Positions 1-9,677 are shown, counted from the stretch's first letter. The stretch: 46,267 nt of DNA from an uncultured Clostridia bacterium (GCA_934130355.1 CAKOXV010000012.1:1-46267); one strand, 5' to 3'. A program made the numbers and translations. Notes: a model not told the origin generated them from the letters alone.

Positions 1-1
1 T

Positions 2-982
2 TTGTTAGATGGAGGAAATTCATCAAATGGAAATACAATGGGAGGAACGTCAACAGGTGGAAGTTCATCAAATGGAAGTACAACAGGAAGAACATCAACG
101 AGTGGAAATTCGTCAAATGGAAATTCAACAAGTAGAAATAATTCAACAAATAGAAATTCATCAACAGATAGTAAAGAACCTGCAACTGGAAAAGGCCCAT
201 CTGTAAAAAATGGATTAAAAAACGTAGGAAAAAAATTAGTTAACCCAGTATATGCAATTGGCAGAGGAAAAGAATACAACAAAAAAAGATGGTTAAGAAG
301 ACTAGGAAAAGGTGCTAAGGGAGTAGGAAAATTGGCGATAGGAACAGCAGCAGCAGCAGTACAAGCAGGAATAAGTATAACAGATGGAAAGTACACATTA
401 AAAGAAGGAATTGCATCATTTGCAGCAGGATATGCAGGAGGAGGAAAATTAGCAAGTGGAATAGGAAGAGCTGCATCAAGTGTATCAGGATCATTTAAAG
501 AAGGATATTATGAAGGTGATCAAGGAGCCTTAAGAGAAAAACAAAAACAACAGTTTATGGATAATGATGAAATCTATAAAATGTATAAAAACAAATATGG
601 AAGCAAAGCAGAAACAATGCAAAGATTAGCAGCAGATAATATGGTTCCATATGGATACACAGATGTAAAAGAACAGTTTAAGATACAAAAAATGGCTAAT
701 GAAATAATTAAGAAAAATGATCAATATAAAAATTATGATAATATCCAAAAACAAGAATATATGGAAAAAGCATTAAAACAAGCAAGAAATACGAAAGCAT
801 TTATAGATAGCCCAGGAGTAAGCGGAATAGTACATAGTCCAGGTAAACAAGAAGACTATATAAAAGCAGAAATAAAATCAAGAGGAATAACTGATGAAAA
901 ATCACAAGAAGCACAAGCAATAAGAACAGGACTACAAAATGCGTTTAACTCAGCAGCAGTATGGCAACAAGTAAATAAATAA
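2..982 (+). CDS. C-terminal part of a VirB6/TrbL-like T4SS membrane protein (truncated by window edge)
   Basis: The reading frame is open from the first bases and the TTG at position 2 has no ribosome binding site, so the gene starts to the left of the window. What is visible is a hydrophilic tail. It has a Gly/Ser/Asn/Thr-rich repeat linker (about residues 4-55), a basic stretch, a Gly/Ala-rich segment containing AAAAVQAGISITDGKY (about 116-131), and a charged helical C-terminus ending in QVNK. The same Ala-rich segment and a near-identical ending (RVNK) occur in the tail of the complete downstream protein at 1081. That protein has a VirB6-like membrane domain, so this gene is inferred to be its tandem paralogue. 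The membrane part of this copy is not visible, so the family call rests on the tail alone. Confidence 0.6.
   Translation: MLDGGNSSNGNTMGGTSTGGSSSNGSTTGRTSTSGNSSNGNSTSRNNSTNRNSSTDSKEPATGKGPSVKNGLKNVGKKLVNPVYAIGRGKEYNKKRWLRRLGKGAKGVGKLAIGTAAAAVQAGISITDGKYTLKEGIASFAAGYAGGGKLASGIGRAASSVSGSFKEGYYEGDQGALREKQKQQFMDNDEIYKMYKNKYGSKAETMQRLAADNMVPYGYTDVKEQFKIQKMANEIIKKNDQYKNYDNIQKQEYMEKALKQARNTKAFIDSPGVSGIVHSPGKQEDYIKAEIKSRGITDEKSQEAQAIRTGLQNAFNSAAVWQQVNK
11..145 (+). repeat. 45-bp in-frame tandem repeat (15-residue units) in the linker
   Basis: Three consecutive 45-bp units (11-55, 56-100, 101-145) encode GGNSSNGNTMGGTST, GGSSSNGSTTGRTST and SGNSSNGNSTSRNNS. A degenerate fourth unit follows. The units keep the reading frame and form a flexible Gly/Ser/Asn linker. 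More units may lie left of the window. Confidence 0.8.
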
Positions 983-987
983 GAGAA

Positions 988-1058
988 TTATAGTGTGAAT
1001 TTTATGAATTAGATGCTATATGAAAAATTATAGTGTCTAATTAAAAAATTTACAGTGT
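988..1058 (+). repeat. Three short TTATAGTGT-type repeats between the two VirB6-like genes
   Basis: TTATAGTGT occurs at 988-996 and 1028-1036, and the variant TTACAGTGT at 1050-1058, in the 98-bp gap before the second gene. No clear promoter or hairpin explains them. They could be a binding site or chance in AT-rich DNA. Confidence 0.35.
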
Positions 1059-1080
1059 AAGTAAAAGAAAGAGGTGGAAA

Positions 1081-3843
1081 ATGGTACAAGCAGTAAAGAA
1101 AATATTTATATTTTTAATTATATTTATATTACTGAACAACTTCATATTTGCTAATATGGCAATGGCAGTAGAAGAGGAGGAAGACATAATATCTCCAACA
1201 ACAGGGCTAGATACATTTACAGGATATATGCTAGAACCAACAGTAACATTCATAACATTTGTGCTAGACGCAATAATGGGAGTATTTTCAAGTATTATGA
1301 CTCAACAAGGATTTTCATCTGTAATGCTTGGAAAAGAAAATATTGGTGAAATAAAAACACAAGGAGAAGTAACAGGAATTTTCACAATATCAGATATGAC
1401 TCCATATGAAAGTCCAACAGGAAGTTTAGAAGGATTGAAGTATCCAAACTTTTCATATTCACCAGAAGATATATTTGCAGGAAAAATAGAATTGTTTAGT
1501 ATAGATTTTATTTCTGGAAAAGTCTATGATGGAAGTTCTGGAACAGGCGAATTAAAAGAAAATAGTAATGCAGATTGGCAAAGTATAAGAAAAGTAATAT
1601 CACAATGGTATCAAATTCTAAGAATGTTAGCTATAGTAGGACTTTTATCAGTACTTATATATACAGGAATAAAAATTATCTTGAGTTCAAGCTCTAATGA
1701 CAAAGCTAAATACAAAAAAATGCTTATAAATTGGCTTGTAGCAGTTATTTTAGTGTTTACTATGCATTATATAATGGCTTTTATAATTAGTTTTGTAAAC
1801 GAGGTATCACGTTTGCTTGGAAAAGTAGCGGGATTAATACAAGTAGATGCAGGAGGAACAAAATTTAAAACTAATTTAATAGGATTAGCAAGATTTCAAG
1901 TACAAAAACAACTTTTCTCTGCTAAAATTGGACATTTAATTATTTATACGGCATTAGTAGTATATACATTTAAATTTACATTTTTGTATTTTAAAAGAGC
2001 TTTTAAGATGGCATTTTTAACAATGATCTCTCCAATTGTAGCATTAACATATCCAATAGACAAAATGGATGATGATAAAGCACAGGGATTTGACATGTGG
2101 TTAAAAGAATATATATTTAATGCACTATTACAACCTTTGCATTGTATACTATATTATATATTAGTTTCATCATCTTTGTCACTAGCTGCCAATAATCCAA
2201 TTTATGGAGTTGTAGCATTAATGTTTATTTCAAATGCAGAAAAATTATTAAAGGGAATCTTTGGATTTAATAAAGCTAGAGGAGGAACTGTAGGTGGAAT
2301 TGCAGGAGCTTTTGCAACAGGAGCTTTAACAACATTTATAAATAACTCTATAAGAAATCCATTTGGAATAGCAAATGGTAATAGTAAACTTGAAAAAAAC
2401 AATTTTAATGAAATAGAAGATGATAGTGGAGTTAATTACTTAGAAGATACATTAGAGGAAGACACACTTTTAGGAGCATTTGATATAGATCCTAATATGG
2501 TAGATGTTGAAAAGTTCCTTGAAAAGTATAGACAAACATTACCAAAATCAGTAAGAGATCTTGGTGGACTGTCATGGGATAAAGATGAAAACGGAAGTTT
2601 TGAAGATATATTAAAAATGATGGCAGAATTTTATAGGACCAAAAAAAATCCAGGAACTATAAATGGATTAAGTTCTATAGATTATGACGAACTAAAAAAT
2701 CTATTAAGAAGTAGAGTAGAAAGCAATGAAATGCCATTTTTTGATAATGACATTCAGCCTCAATATATAGATGGAGATACAAGGTCATCTGGTGAGATAT
2801 TAAATGAAATAATGAGACTTAATGAATTAGCAACAGATCCATTTACTGCTTCAAATATAAGAAGGGGATATACTAGAGAATCTGAAAAATTAATGAAAAA
2901 GTTAAAAAGAAGAATGGCTCAAAATGAATACATCCAAAGAAATGGAGGAGCAGTAGCATTAAAGAAACAAGAAGAAGCAAAAGAAAAACAAGCACAAAAT
3001 AATAATTCTCAAGGAGGAGGACAAGCACAAAATAACAATCCTCAAGGAGGAAGACAAGCACAAAATAATAGTCATACAGATAGAACAAATAAAGATACTG
3101 AAGTCAAAGAACGTTCGATAGCAAGAGGAATAGGAAGAGCTGGAGCAAAAATAGGAAAAACTATAATAAAACCAGTATGGGATGCAGACAAAGGTTTAGA
3201 CTGGAAATATAATGGAAAAAGATTAGCTGGAAAAGTAGCTAAAGGTGTTGGAGGTGTTACAGTAGGTGTTGCAGCAGCGGCAGTACAAGCAGGAATAAGC
3301 ATAACAGATGGAAAATATAATCCTCTAAAAGAAGCTGTACCTACAATAGGCGCAGGAATTGTGGGAGTATCTTACCTTACTAAAAGTGCTAAAAATAAAA
3401 TAGAATTAAGCAGTGAAGATAGACAATCACTAGAAAAATATAGTGAAAGATGGTTTAACAGAGACGACATAATAAATCAATATGACAATGAATACCATGA
3501 AAATGGAAAGGATATGAGACGTAGAGCTGTAAACAATTATGTTTCAAGGGGAATAACAGACTTTAAAGAACAAAAACAAGCAATGAAATATGCTGATTTA
3601 TTACAAACAGAAAGAGGACTTAGTGAAGAACAAGCAGACGTAATCGCTATTTCAACATTACAATACAAAAAGAATTTGACAGGAAGTAATAACTACACAA
3701 TTCTTTTTGATGAAAAGAAAAGAAATGATTACATTAATACCAAAGCTGATTCATATTCAGGTTCAGCATCTAAAGGATCTATAAAACGATTACATGAAGA
3801 ACTTATACAAAATGTTAGAGATTTTGAAAGAGTAAATAAATAA
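1081..3843 (+). CDS. VirB6/TrbL-like T4SS inner-membrane protein with long repetitive cytoplasmic tail
   Basis: This 920-residue protein starts at ATG 1081 after AGAGGTGG. A signal peptide (about 1-29, ending AMA) precedes a hydrophobic helix near 47-75, then paired helices around 175-240, 285-330 and 345-395. This polytopic layout fits the VirB6/TrbL proteins that form the membrane channel of type IV secretion. Residues from about 400 are hydrophilic: an acidic region, a QAQNNN(S/P)QGG repeat linker (about 637-664), then a basic and Ala-rich segment with VQAGISITDGKY and a helical end shared with the gene upstream. It lies in an operon with NTF2-like and peptidase genes, in the order seen in Tn916-type conjugation modules (VirB6, hydrolase, VirB8). 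The family call is by topology and context, not by a catalytic motif. Confidence 0.75.
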   Translation: MVQAVKKIFIFLIIFILLNNFIFANMAMAVEEEEDIISPTTGLDTFTGYMLEPTVTFITFVLDAIMGVFSSIMTQQGFSSVMLGKENIGEIKTQGEVTGIFTISDMTPYESPTGSLEGLKYPNFSYSPEDIFAGKIELFSIDFISGKVYDGSSGTGELKENSNADWQSIRKVISQWYQILRMLAIVGLLSVLIYTGIKIILSSSSNDKAKYKKMLINWLVAVILVFTMHYIMAFIISFVNEVSRLLGKVAGLIQVDAGGTKFKTNLIGLARFQVQKQLFSAKIGHLIIYTALVVYTFKFTFLYFKRAFKMAFLTMISPIVALTYPIDKMDDDKAQGFDMWLKEYIFNALLQPLHCILYYILVSSSLSLAANNPIYGVVALMFISNAEKLLKGIFGFNKARGGTVGGIAGAFATGALTTFINNSIRNPFGIANGNSKLEKNNFNEIEDDSGVNYLEDTLEEDTLLGAFDIDPNMVDVEKFLEKYRQTLPKSVRDLGGLSWDKDENGSFEDILKMMAEFYRTKKNPGTINGLSSIDYDELKNLLRSRVESNEMPFFDNDIQPQYIDGDTRSSGEILNEIMRLNELATDPFTASNIRRGYTRESEKLMKKLKRRMAQNEYIQRNGGAVALKKQEEAKEKQAQNNNSQGGGQAQNNNPQGGRQAQNNSHTDRTNKDTEVKERSIARGIGRAGAKIGKTIIKPVWDADKGLDWKYNGKRLAGKVAKGVGGVTVGVAAAAVQAGISITDGKYNPLKEAVPTIGAGIVGVSYLTKSAKNKIELSSEDRQSLEKYSERWFNRDDIINQYDNEYHENGKDMRRRAVNNYVSRGITDFKEQKQAMKYADLLQTERGLSEEQADVIAISTLQYKKNLTGSNNYTILFDEKKRNDYINTKADSYSGSASKGSIKRLHEELIQNVRDFERVNK
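2989..3071 (+). repeat. 33-bp in-frame tandem repeat (QAQNNNxQGGx units)
   Basis: Two full 33-bp units (2989-3021, 3022-3054) and a partial third encode QAQNNNSQGGG, QAQNNNPQGGR and QAQNN. They sit at the same place in the protein as the 45-bp repeats in the upstream paralogue, just before the shared basic/Ala-rich segment, but their sequence is unrelated. Confidence 0.8.
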
Positions 3844-3858
3844 GAAAGTGAGAAAATT

Positions 3859-4788
3859 GTGGATATAAAAGAATTTTTTAATAAAAACGGAAAATTAGTT
3901 TTACGAGTAATAGCTATAATTTTTAGTATACTTTTTATAATAAAATCTTTAAATTTTTATTATGAAAACACAGGAAAAAGAGAATCGGAAGAAATTGCTA
4001 ATAATATTAGGCAGGGAGAAACCAAGATAACACAGGAAGATTATACAACTAAAAGCAATTCTGTTGAAATCACTATGGCCTCATTTGTTAATTATTGTAA
4101 TAGTAAAGAATTAGTAAATGCATATGAGATGCTAACAGATGAATGCAAAAAGGCAATGTTTCCAACAATAGAGGATTTTGAAAGAATATATATCAATAAT
4201 ATATATAATGTAAAAAGAAATTATGATTTAGCAAGATGGTCAACAGAAGGAAACAAAATTACATATTTAGTAACTCTATATGAAGACATGTTAACAACAG
4301 GAGGAAAGAGTAAGTCTACACAAGAATATTGTACATTTATAAAACAAGATGATGAAACTTATAAATTAAATATAAATAATTATATTTATGGGCAAAACCT
4401 GAATGTTGAAAAAAGTGTAGATGGTATAGTAATTAAAGTAAAACATGTTAATGTCTATCAAGAATATGAAGAATTAGAAGTTACAGTAACTAATAATAGA
4501 AATACAACTATATGTTTAACTGAAAATAAAAACAATGTATATTTAGAAAAACCACAAAATACCAAGTATTCATCAATTAACAGTAGGTTTGATAGAAATG
4601 AATTAATTTTATTAGAAGCAAAAAAAGAAAGAACATTTAATATTAAATTTAATAAACAATATGATACTTATAATATGGGTGGAGAATTAGTAATAGAAGA
4701 TGTTATTTTAGATTATGATAAATATTTAAATAGTGAAGATGAAGTAGATTATTCTTTAAACAGAAAAGATATAAGAATAGATATATAA
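3859..4788 (+). CDS. Membrane-anchored NTF2/VirB8-like T4SS protein
   Basis: This 309-residue protein starts at GTG 3859 after AAAGTGAG, 15 nt behind the VirB6-like gene. One membrane helix (about 14-32) is followed by an extracytoplasmic part. Residues about 73-170 contain AYEMLTDECKKAMFPTIEDF, the L-x-E-x-x-(K/R)-x-x-x-F pattern of NTF2-like domains, which recurs twice in the 8254 gene product. VirB8 and TcpC of type IV systems have this single-helix plus NTF2-fold plan. Residues about 185-309 look like a beta-sandwich similar in feel to DUF4352-type domains (VTNN core). I infer a structural periplasm-like or wall-facing part of the channel. No enzyme motif is visible. Confidence 0.6.
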   Translation: MDIKEFFNKNGKLVLRVIAIIFSILFIIKSLNFYYENTGKRESEEIANNIRQGETKITQEDYTTKSNSVEITMASFVNYCNSKELVNAYEMLTDECKKAMFPTIEDFERIYINNIYNVKRNYDLARWSTEGNKITYLVTLYEDMLTTGGKSKSTQEYCTFIKQDDETYKLNINNYIYGQNLNVEKSVDGIVIKVKHVNVYQEYEELEVTVTNNRNTTICLTENKNNVYLEKPQNTKYSSINSRFDRNELILLEAKKERTFNIKFNKQYDTYNMGGELVIEDVILDYDKYLNSEDEVDYSLNRKDIRIDI

Positions 4789-4813
4789 TTAAACAAAATA
4801 AGAAGGTGATTAA

Positions 4814-7800
4814 ATGGAAGAAAATAGTAAGGGTAATAAGGTAGTAGATAAAGCAAAGGAAGTTGCAAAATCAGAAACTAAGAAATTAGTAGGAGAAGGT
4901 ATAAAAAAAATACTTCGTGTTATAGGACCATATATTATAATTTTCTTTGCTATTTTACTAGCAATAGGTTTTATAAATGCAGTACAACATACAATTATAG
5001 ATTGGATTACATCAATATTTAAAATAAAAAAAGGTGAAACAAGAACAACTTCCAAAGGTACATATTCAAATACAATAATTGGTGCTGCACAGGAGGTGCA
5101 TGATGATGAAATTGATTGGTTATATTATACAGAGCATGATAAAGGGCTTAGTTCATTAAAATCACCAGTTTATTTGCAACTAATTAATTCAGATAAAGCA
5201 ACATGTTGTGCATCTTATGTTGGATGTGTATTATATGCTTCTGGATATTTTTCATCAGAGGAAATAGGTAACAACTTTCATCAACCACATATATTAAATG
5301 AACTTTTAAGTAATTATGGATGGCAAAAAATCACTGATAAAAGTGAGTTCCAAGCAGGAGATATAGTATTTTGTGATAAAGATAATGATTTGTCAGGAAT
5401 AGACCATGTACAAATTTATGCAGGAGATAATAAATGGTATAATGCAGGTAATACGTATGATATTCAACACAGTGCACCAAAACAAGGAAGAGATAATTGG
5501 GATGCAGATTATGCCGTTTGTTGGGCATATAGAGCAACAGAAGGACCAAGATATGATCCACCTGAAAGAAAAGTTCTTGCTACAAATAGTGAAAGACTTG
5601 TAGAATTAGATGAAAACGGAAGATATAAATTAATAGAAAAAGATTTATCTAAAAAAATATTGGAAATGTTAAAAGAAAAAAAGGTAAATAATAAGCTTGA
5701 AGGATTTACAGCAGAAGATAATTCAAATAAAAGTAGTTCTAATACAACTACAACAGGAGATGACAAAAGTGAAGAAATAAGTGACAAAGAACTGCAAGAC
5801 ATGATTGATAAATATATAAAAGTCGATACAAATACAAGTTTACCTGGAATATATGAAGGACTTTTCCCTAAAATATTATATGAATACATACGCAAGGACA
5901 TAAATGGAATGATTAAAGTTCAAAAGGCATCAGTAGAAGGAAATAAGACGGAGATTAAACCATTAGAATATAAAAAATATGATGATTTTGAAAACTTATC
6001 AAAAGATAAAATATATGACTATTTTTCATTAACTGATGATTTTGAATTATGTATAGCAAGACCAGGTAGTACAATAACATATACTGATGAGAATGGGGCG
6101 GTTGTATCAAGCGTAGCTCTTGAAGAAAAAGATGTTATAATAGAAAAAATACCATATGAAAATTATATAAAAAATTACATAGTTCCATTTAACTTTTTAA
6201 TATCATTACATGTAATTTCTCAAGATAAGGATTTTATGGATGATGTTGTTGATATGGCGCTATGTAAAGCTAAAGAAGAGCCTATGATATTAACATATGT
6301 TGAATCAAAATATATTAATACTGAAACTATAGAGTATACTGGAAAAAAGATTACAGTTAAAAAGGGCGATGACATGGATAAGGCTAAGGTTAAGAATATA
6401 GATAATTCTAATGTAAGAGCCGAGTTCGGTGATATTTCGGGATTAGAAATTAGTTCATATGTAAAAAAAGAGGAAGTATCATATACAGGTCAATTATATG
6501 TAACAAAAGCAGATACTTGGATATTAACTTCAGAAAAAACAATAGATGAAAAAGAATCAGGTGAAGTACAAGAGCCAGAAATAGAAGATTTATATTCAAG
6601 TAAAAGAGAAGTAACAGATGATGATGAAAATATTAATATTGTAAGCAAAACCCTAACAAAGAAAACTACAGAGGCATTCTCAAGTATAGAATATGTGGTA
6701 GTAGATGGGAATTTTGAAATTAAAGTAGATGATTTTATTGATTTGATTAAATCTTATCCAACTGTAGAAAACAATATAGCATCAGCACCAAGTGATTTAT
6801 TCTATATGTTGCAACAACGAGAGAACACATTAGTTCTTGAAAAAGTAATGAGATATGTTTTATACAAATTAAATGATATTGATTATGGAATCACTGAGAA
6901 AGAATTAGAATTTTTATTTTCAGATTCTTTTAATCAAGTAGATATTATTAGTAATATTGATTCATATGTAGAACAATTTTATCGTAAACAGCGTAATGCA
7001 GAAGATGATGAATATTATAAATTAGTAAAAAATACAAATGATGAATTAGTAATTGGAAAAATAAATTTGAATTGGGAAGAAAATAGCACCTCTTTTTCAA
7101 TAAAAGGAAAAATAAAACATGATGGACAAGAAAAAGAAGTTGATAATATAGCTGATTACATAAATAATGCAATTTCTGATTCAAATAATACAAGTGAAAC
7201 TCTTGATATATGGATTGAAAAAGAAATTGTTGATAATATATGTGAGAATATATTAGAAACATTATACAAAGATTTAGTAGATAATGACTTATTTGCATTA
7301 GGGTTATCAAGACAACAAACATATGCTTTGCTTGCTGTAAAGTATAGCTACGGATGTTTACCTGTTATAGATGGAAGAACATTTAAAAAAGTATATAAGG
7401 ACGGAATGCAAGAATTTGAAGAAGGATCATGGCAACATAATAAATATATATGGGATAATTGGTGGTACCAATTAGGAAAGACTAGTACAGCCACTACAGC
7501 AGATGCCCAGTATGAAACATATATAAAAGGTGTTTTTGATTTTTCTTTATCAGATGCAGGAGGAGTATTTTCAAGAAATAAATATATTTTTTACAGCCAA
7601 GAACAAATATCAGAATTCGAAAATGCAACAGATCTTTCAATAACAAGAACGTCAGAAAATGAGGAAGAAATATTTACACTTGAACTAAAAGCAGGAGAAT
7701 TTGAAAAGGTAGATGGACAATATATAGTTGGATATTACACATCCACAACAGGAAGAAGATTTACAATACTTTGTCAAAGTAAAATACCTGGCTGGGGAGG

Positions 7801-8224
7801 AAAATGTAATAGAGCTGCAACAGCAATTATTGCAAGTGGATATTCAAAAGAAGAGCCATCAAGCTTGATAGCAACAATGAACACTTATTATAATGATATT
7901 ATACCATCAGGAAAATATATGGATATATATGGACTAAAAAGAGGACCTTATACAGGTTCAATGACTGTAGCAGAATATACTAAGAGATTAAGAGAGCAAC
8001 TACAAAAAGGAGGATATGCTTGTATCTGGGTTAATAAAGGACAATATTATGGTAAGAGTGGAATGTGTTGGACAAATGAAATACATTGGGTTGCAATCTT
8101 AGATTATAAAGCTGAAGGTGGCAAAGAAAAAATATTTATAGCTGACTGGCGTGGTGGTGCTTGGTATGATATAGACGAGTTTTCAAGAGGAATCAGTAAT
8201 TATTGTGAGATAAGTGAAAAATAA
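4814..8224 (+). CDS. Membrane-anchored T4SS protein with NlpC/P60-CHAP-like and C39-like peptidase domains
   Basis: This 1136-residue protein starts at ATG 4814 after AAGGTGAT. A basic N-terminus and one membrane helix (about 33-58) lead to an outside part. Residues about 95-240 look like an NlpC/P60 or CHAP amidase: Cys131/Cys132 at a helix start, GDIVF at 182-186, and His198 in GIDHVQIY. Conjugation systems of Gram-positives usually carry such a wall hydrolase. Residues about 240-960 have no recognised domain. The C-terminus (about 975-1136) looks like a second papain/C39-fold domain, with Cys998 (GGKCNRAATA), His1091 (EIHWVAILDY) and Asp1111 (IADWRGG). The first domain probably opens peptidoglycan for the channel. 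The role of the second is unknown; it could cleave protein or be a peptidoglycan enzyme of another specificity. Confidence 0.75.
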   Translation: MEENSKGNKVVDKAKEVAKSETKKLVGEGIKKILRVIGPYIIIFFAILLAIGFINAVQHTIIDWITSIFKIKKGETRTTSKGTYSNTIIGAAQEVHDDEIDWLYYTEHDKGLSSLKSPVYLQLINSDKATCCASYVGCVLYASGYFSSEEIGNNFHQPHILNELLSNYGWQKITDKSEFQAGDIVFCDKDNDLSGIDHVQIYAGDNKWYNAGNTYDIQHSAPKQGRDNWDADYAVCWAYRATEGPRYDPPERKVLATNSERLVELDENGRYKLIEKDLSKKILEMLKEKKVNNKLEGFTAEDNSNKSSSNTTTTGDDKSEEISDKELQDMIDKYIKVDTNTSLPGIYEGLFPKILYEYIRKDINGMIKVQKASVEGNKTEIKPLEYKKYDDFENLSKDKIYDYFSLTDDFELCIARPGSTITYTDENGAVVSSVALEEKDVIIEKIPYENYIKNYIVPFNFLISLHVISQDKDFMDDVVDMALCKAKEEPMILTYVESKYINTETIEYTGKKITVKKGDDMDKAKVKNIDNSNVRAEFGDISGLEISSYVKKEEVSYTGQLYVTKADTWILTSEKTIDEKESGEVQEPEIEDLYSSKREVTDDDENINIVSKTLTKKTTEAFSSIEYVVVDGNFEIKVDDFIDLIKSYPTVENNIASAPSDLFYMLQQRENTLVLEKVMRYVLYKLNDIDYGITEKELEFLFSDSFNQVDIISNIDSYVEQFYRKQRNAEDDEYYKLVKNTNDELVIGKINLNWEENSTSFSIKGKIKHDGQEKEVDNIADYINNAISDSNNTSETLDIWIEKEIVDNICENILETLYKDLVDNDLFALGLSRQQTYALLAVKYSYGCLPVIDGRTFKKVYKDGMQEFEEGSWQHNKYIWDNWWYQLGKTSTATTADAQYETYIKGVFDFSLSDAGGVFSRNKYIFYSQEQISEFENATDLSITRTSENEEEIFTLELKAGEFEKVDGQYIVGYYTSTTGRRFTILCQSKIPGWGGKCNRAATAIIASGYSKEEPSSLIATMNTYYNDIIPSGKYMDIYGLKRGPYTGSMTVAEYTKRLREQLQKGGYACIWVNKGQYYGKSGMCWTNEIHWVAILDYKAEGGKEKIFIADWRGGAWYDIDEFSRGISNYCEISEK

Positions 8225-8253
8225 AAGTGTATGAAGGAGGATATAATTGATAC

Positions 8254-9579
8254 ATGAATAACAATTTAATAGGAAAAATTTTAATTATGCTAGTAATATT
8301 ATTGATAATTATTACAATAATAATATTAATAATAAGATTTAATAATAGAAGCGGACTCACAGAAGATGGTGAAGATGTTGTAGAAAATTATGGAAAAAAC
8401 TTAAATGGTGGAATAGATTACAGTTCTTATTTTGATATTAAAAATTGTATGCAAAAATATTTAAATAATATTAACATGAATAGCTCACAATATATTTCTT
8501 ATGATGAAAACGGAAATAAGGTACAATTACTTAAAGAAAATGAAATAAAACAGAAAATTTTTGATTTGCTAAGTGATAAATATATTAGTGAAAAAAATGT
8601 AAGTGTTGAAAATATATATAATTATATTAAGCCTTTACAAAAGCAATGTGTTTTTACATTAGTAGAAGCTTCATTAATTCAAGATGGAGATGTAAAAAAT
8701 TTTCTTACATATGGATTAATACAATCAGCTGAAGATTATAGTTTAATTTCTAAAATATATGCAGTTGTAAATATTAATATAGTTGATGAATATTTTTCAA
8801 TTGAACCAATAAGTGGAGAATATAATAGTATTCAAGAAATAAAAATTGAAAAGCTAGAAGATAAGATTACAGCTAATAGTGAGAATAAATTTTCTATGAA
8901 TTTACCAACAGCAGATCAATTTCCAGTAGAATATGTTAATAGATTTAAACAATTAGCATTAGGAGCACCAGAAAAACTATATGAATTATTAGACGAAAAG
9001 TACAGAAATGCTAAATTCGGAAGCCTAAGCGAATTTGAAAATTACATAAAAAATAATAAATCTAAAATACAAACTGCAAGATTAGATAGTTATAAAGTAG
9101 ATGTTGATGAAAATGAAGTTAGATATACATGTATTGACCAAAATGGAAAATATTATATAATAAATCAAAAAGAAATTTTACAAGATTATACAATGATGTT
9201 AGATACTTATACTATAGATATTCCTGAATTTATAGAAAAATATGATAATTCAGAAAGCAAAATAAGAGTAGGATTAAATATAAAGAAGCTAATAGAGGCA
9301 TTAAAAAATGAAGATTATAAATATATATACAACAAATTAGATGAAAACTTTAAAAATAATAAATTTAGTACACAAGCAAGTTTTGAAAGCTTCATAAAAG
9401 GAAGATTTGATCCAGTGAATGATACTATAAAGTATGACAAGTATGAAAACAAAGGTGGAGTACATATCTACAATATAACAGTAACACGTAAAAAACAAAA
9501 TAAAACTGTAAATGCTAAAATAGTAATGGACTTGAAAAAAGATAGAGATTTTGTATTTTCATTTAGTACAGAAGAATAA
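8254..9579 (+). CDS. Membrane-anchored VirB8/NTF2-like protein with repeated domain
   Basis: This 441-residue protein starts at ATG 8254 with AAGGAGG about 13 nt upstream, a longer than usual spacing. One N-terminal helix (about 5-30) anchors an extracytoplasmic part. Two segments carry the same pattern: LYELLDEKYRNAKFGSLSEF (about 247-266) and IYNKLDENFKNNKFSTQASF (about 356-375). Each is followed by a beta-rich stretch, as in NTF2-like domains. The pattern also occurs in the 3859 gene product, so the operon encodes three copies in two proteins. It is the last gene before the terminator at 9583. I infer a VirB8/TcpC-type structural component. No catalytic residues are apparent. Confidence 0.6.
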   Translation: MNNNLIGKILIMLVILLIIITIIILIIRFNNRSGLTEDGEDVVENYGKNLNGGIDYSSYFDIKNCMQKYLNNINMNSSQYISYDENGNKVQLLKENEIKQKIFDLLSDKYISEKNVSVENIYNYIKPLQKQCVFTLVEASLIQDGDVKNFLTYGLIQSAEDYSLISKIYAVVNINIVDEYFSIEPISGEYNSIQEIKIEKLEDKITANSENKFSMNLPTADQFPVEYVNRFKQLALGAPEKLYELLDEKYRNAKFGSLSEFENYIKNNKSKIQTARLDSYKVDVDENEVRYTCIDQNGKYYIINQKEILQDYTMMLDTYTIDIPEFIEKYDNSESKIRVGLNIKKLIEALKNEDYKYIYNKLDENFKNNKFSTQASFESFIKGRFDPVNDTIKYDKYENKGGVHIYNITVTRKKQNKTVNAKIVMDLKKDRDFVFSFSTEE

Positions 9580-9582
9580 AAG

Positions 9583-9623
9583 AAAATTAGGATAAAAATT
9601 TAATTTTTTATCCTAATTTTTTT
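9583..9623 (+). terminator. Rho-independent terminator of the T4SS operon
   Basis: AAAATTAGGATAAAAA pairs with TTTTTATCCTAATTTT across a 5-nt loop and is followed by a T run. It closes the secretion operon. Confidence 0.85.
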
Positions 9624-9677
9624 GGTTCTAAAAACGACAATTAAATAATAAAATTCAATAAAGACAAGGAGGGACTT

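Noticed and set aside
11..145. Regular repeats at the left edge as a possible CRISPR array
   Set aside because: The 45-bp units are contiguous, degenerate and in frame with a long ORF. There are no unique spacers.
2873..3088. Leucine/phenylalanine-rich minus-strand ORF inside the VirB6-like gene
   Set aside because: It is the complement of Lys/Glu/Gln-rich repeat coding sequence, with no ribosome binding site. Similar shadows occur throughout the AT-rich genes.
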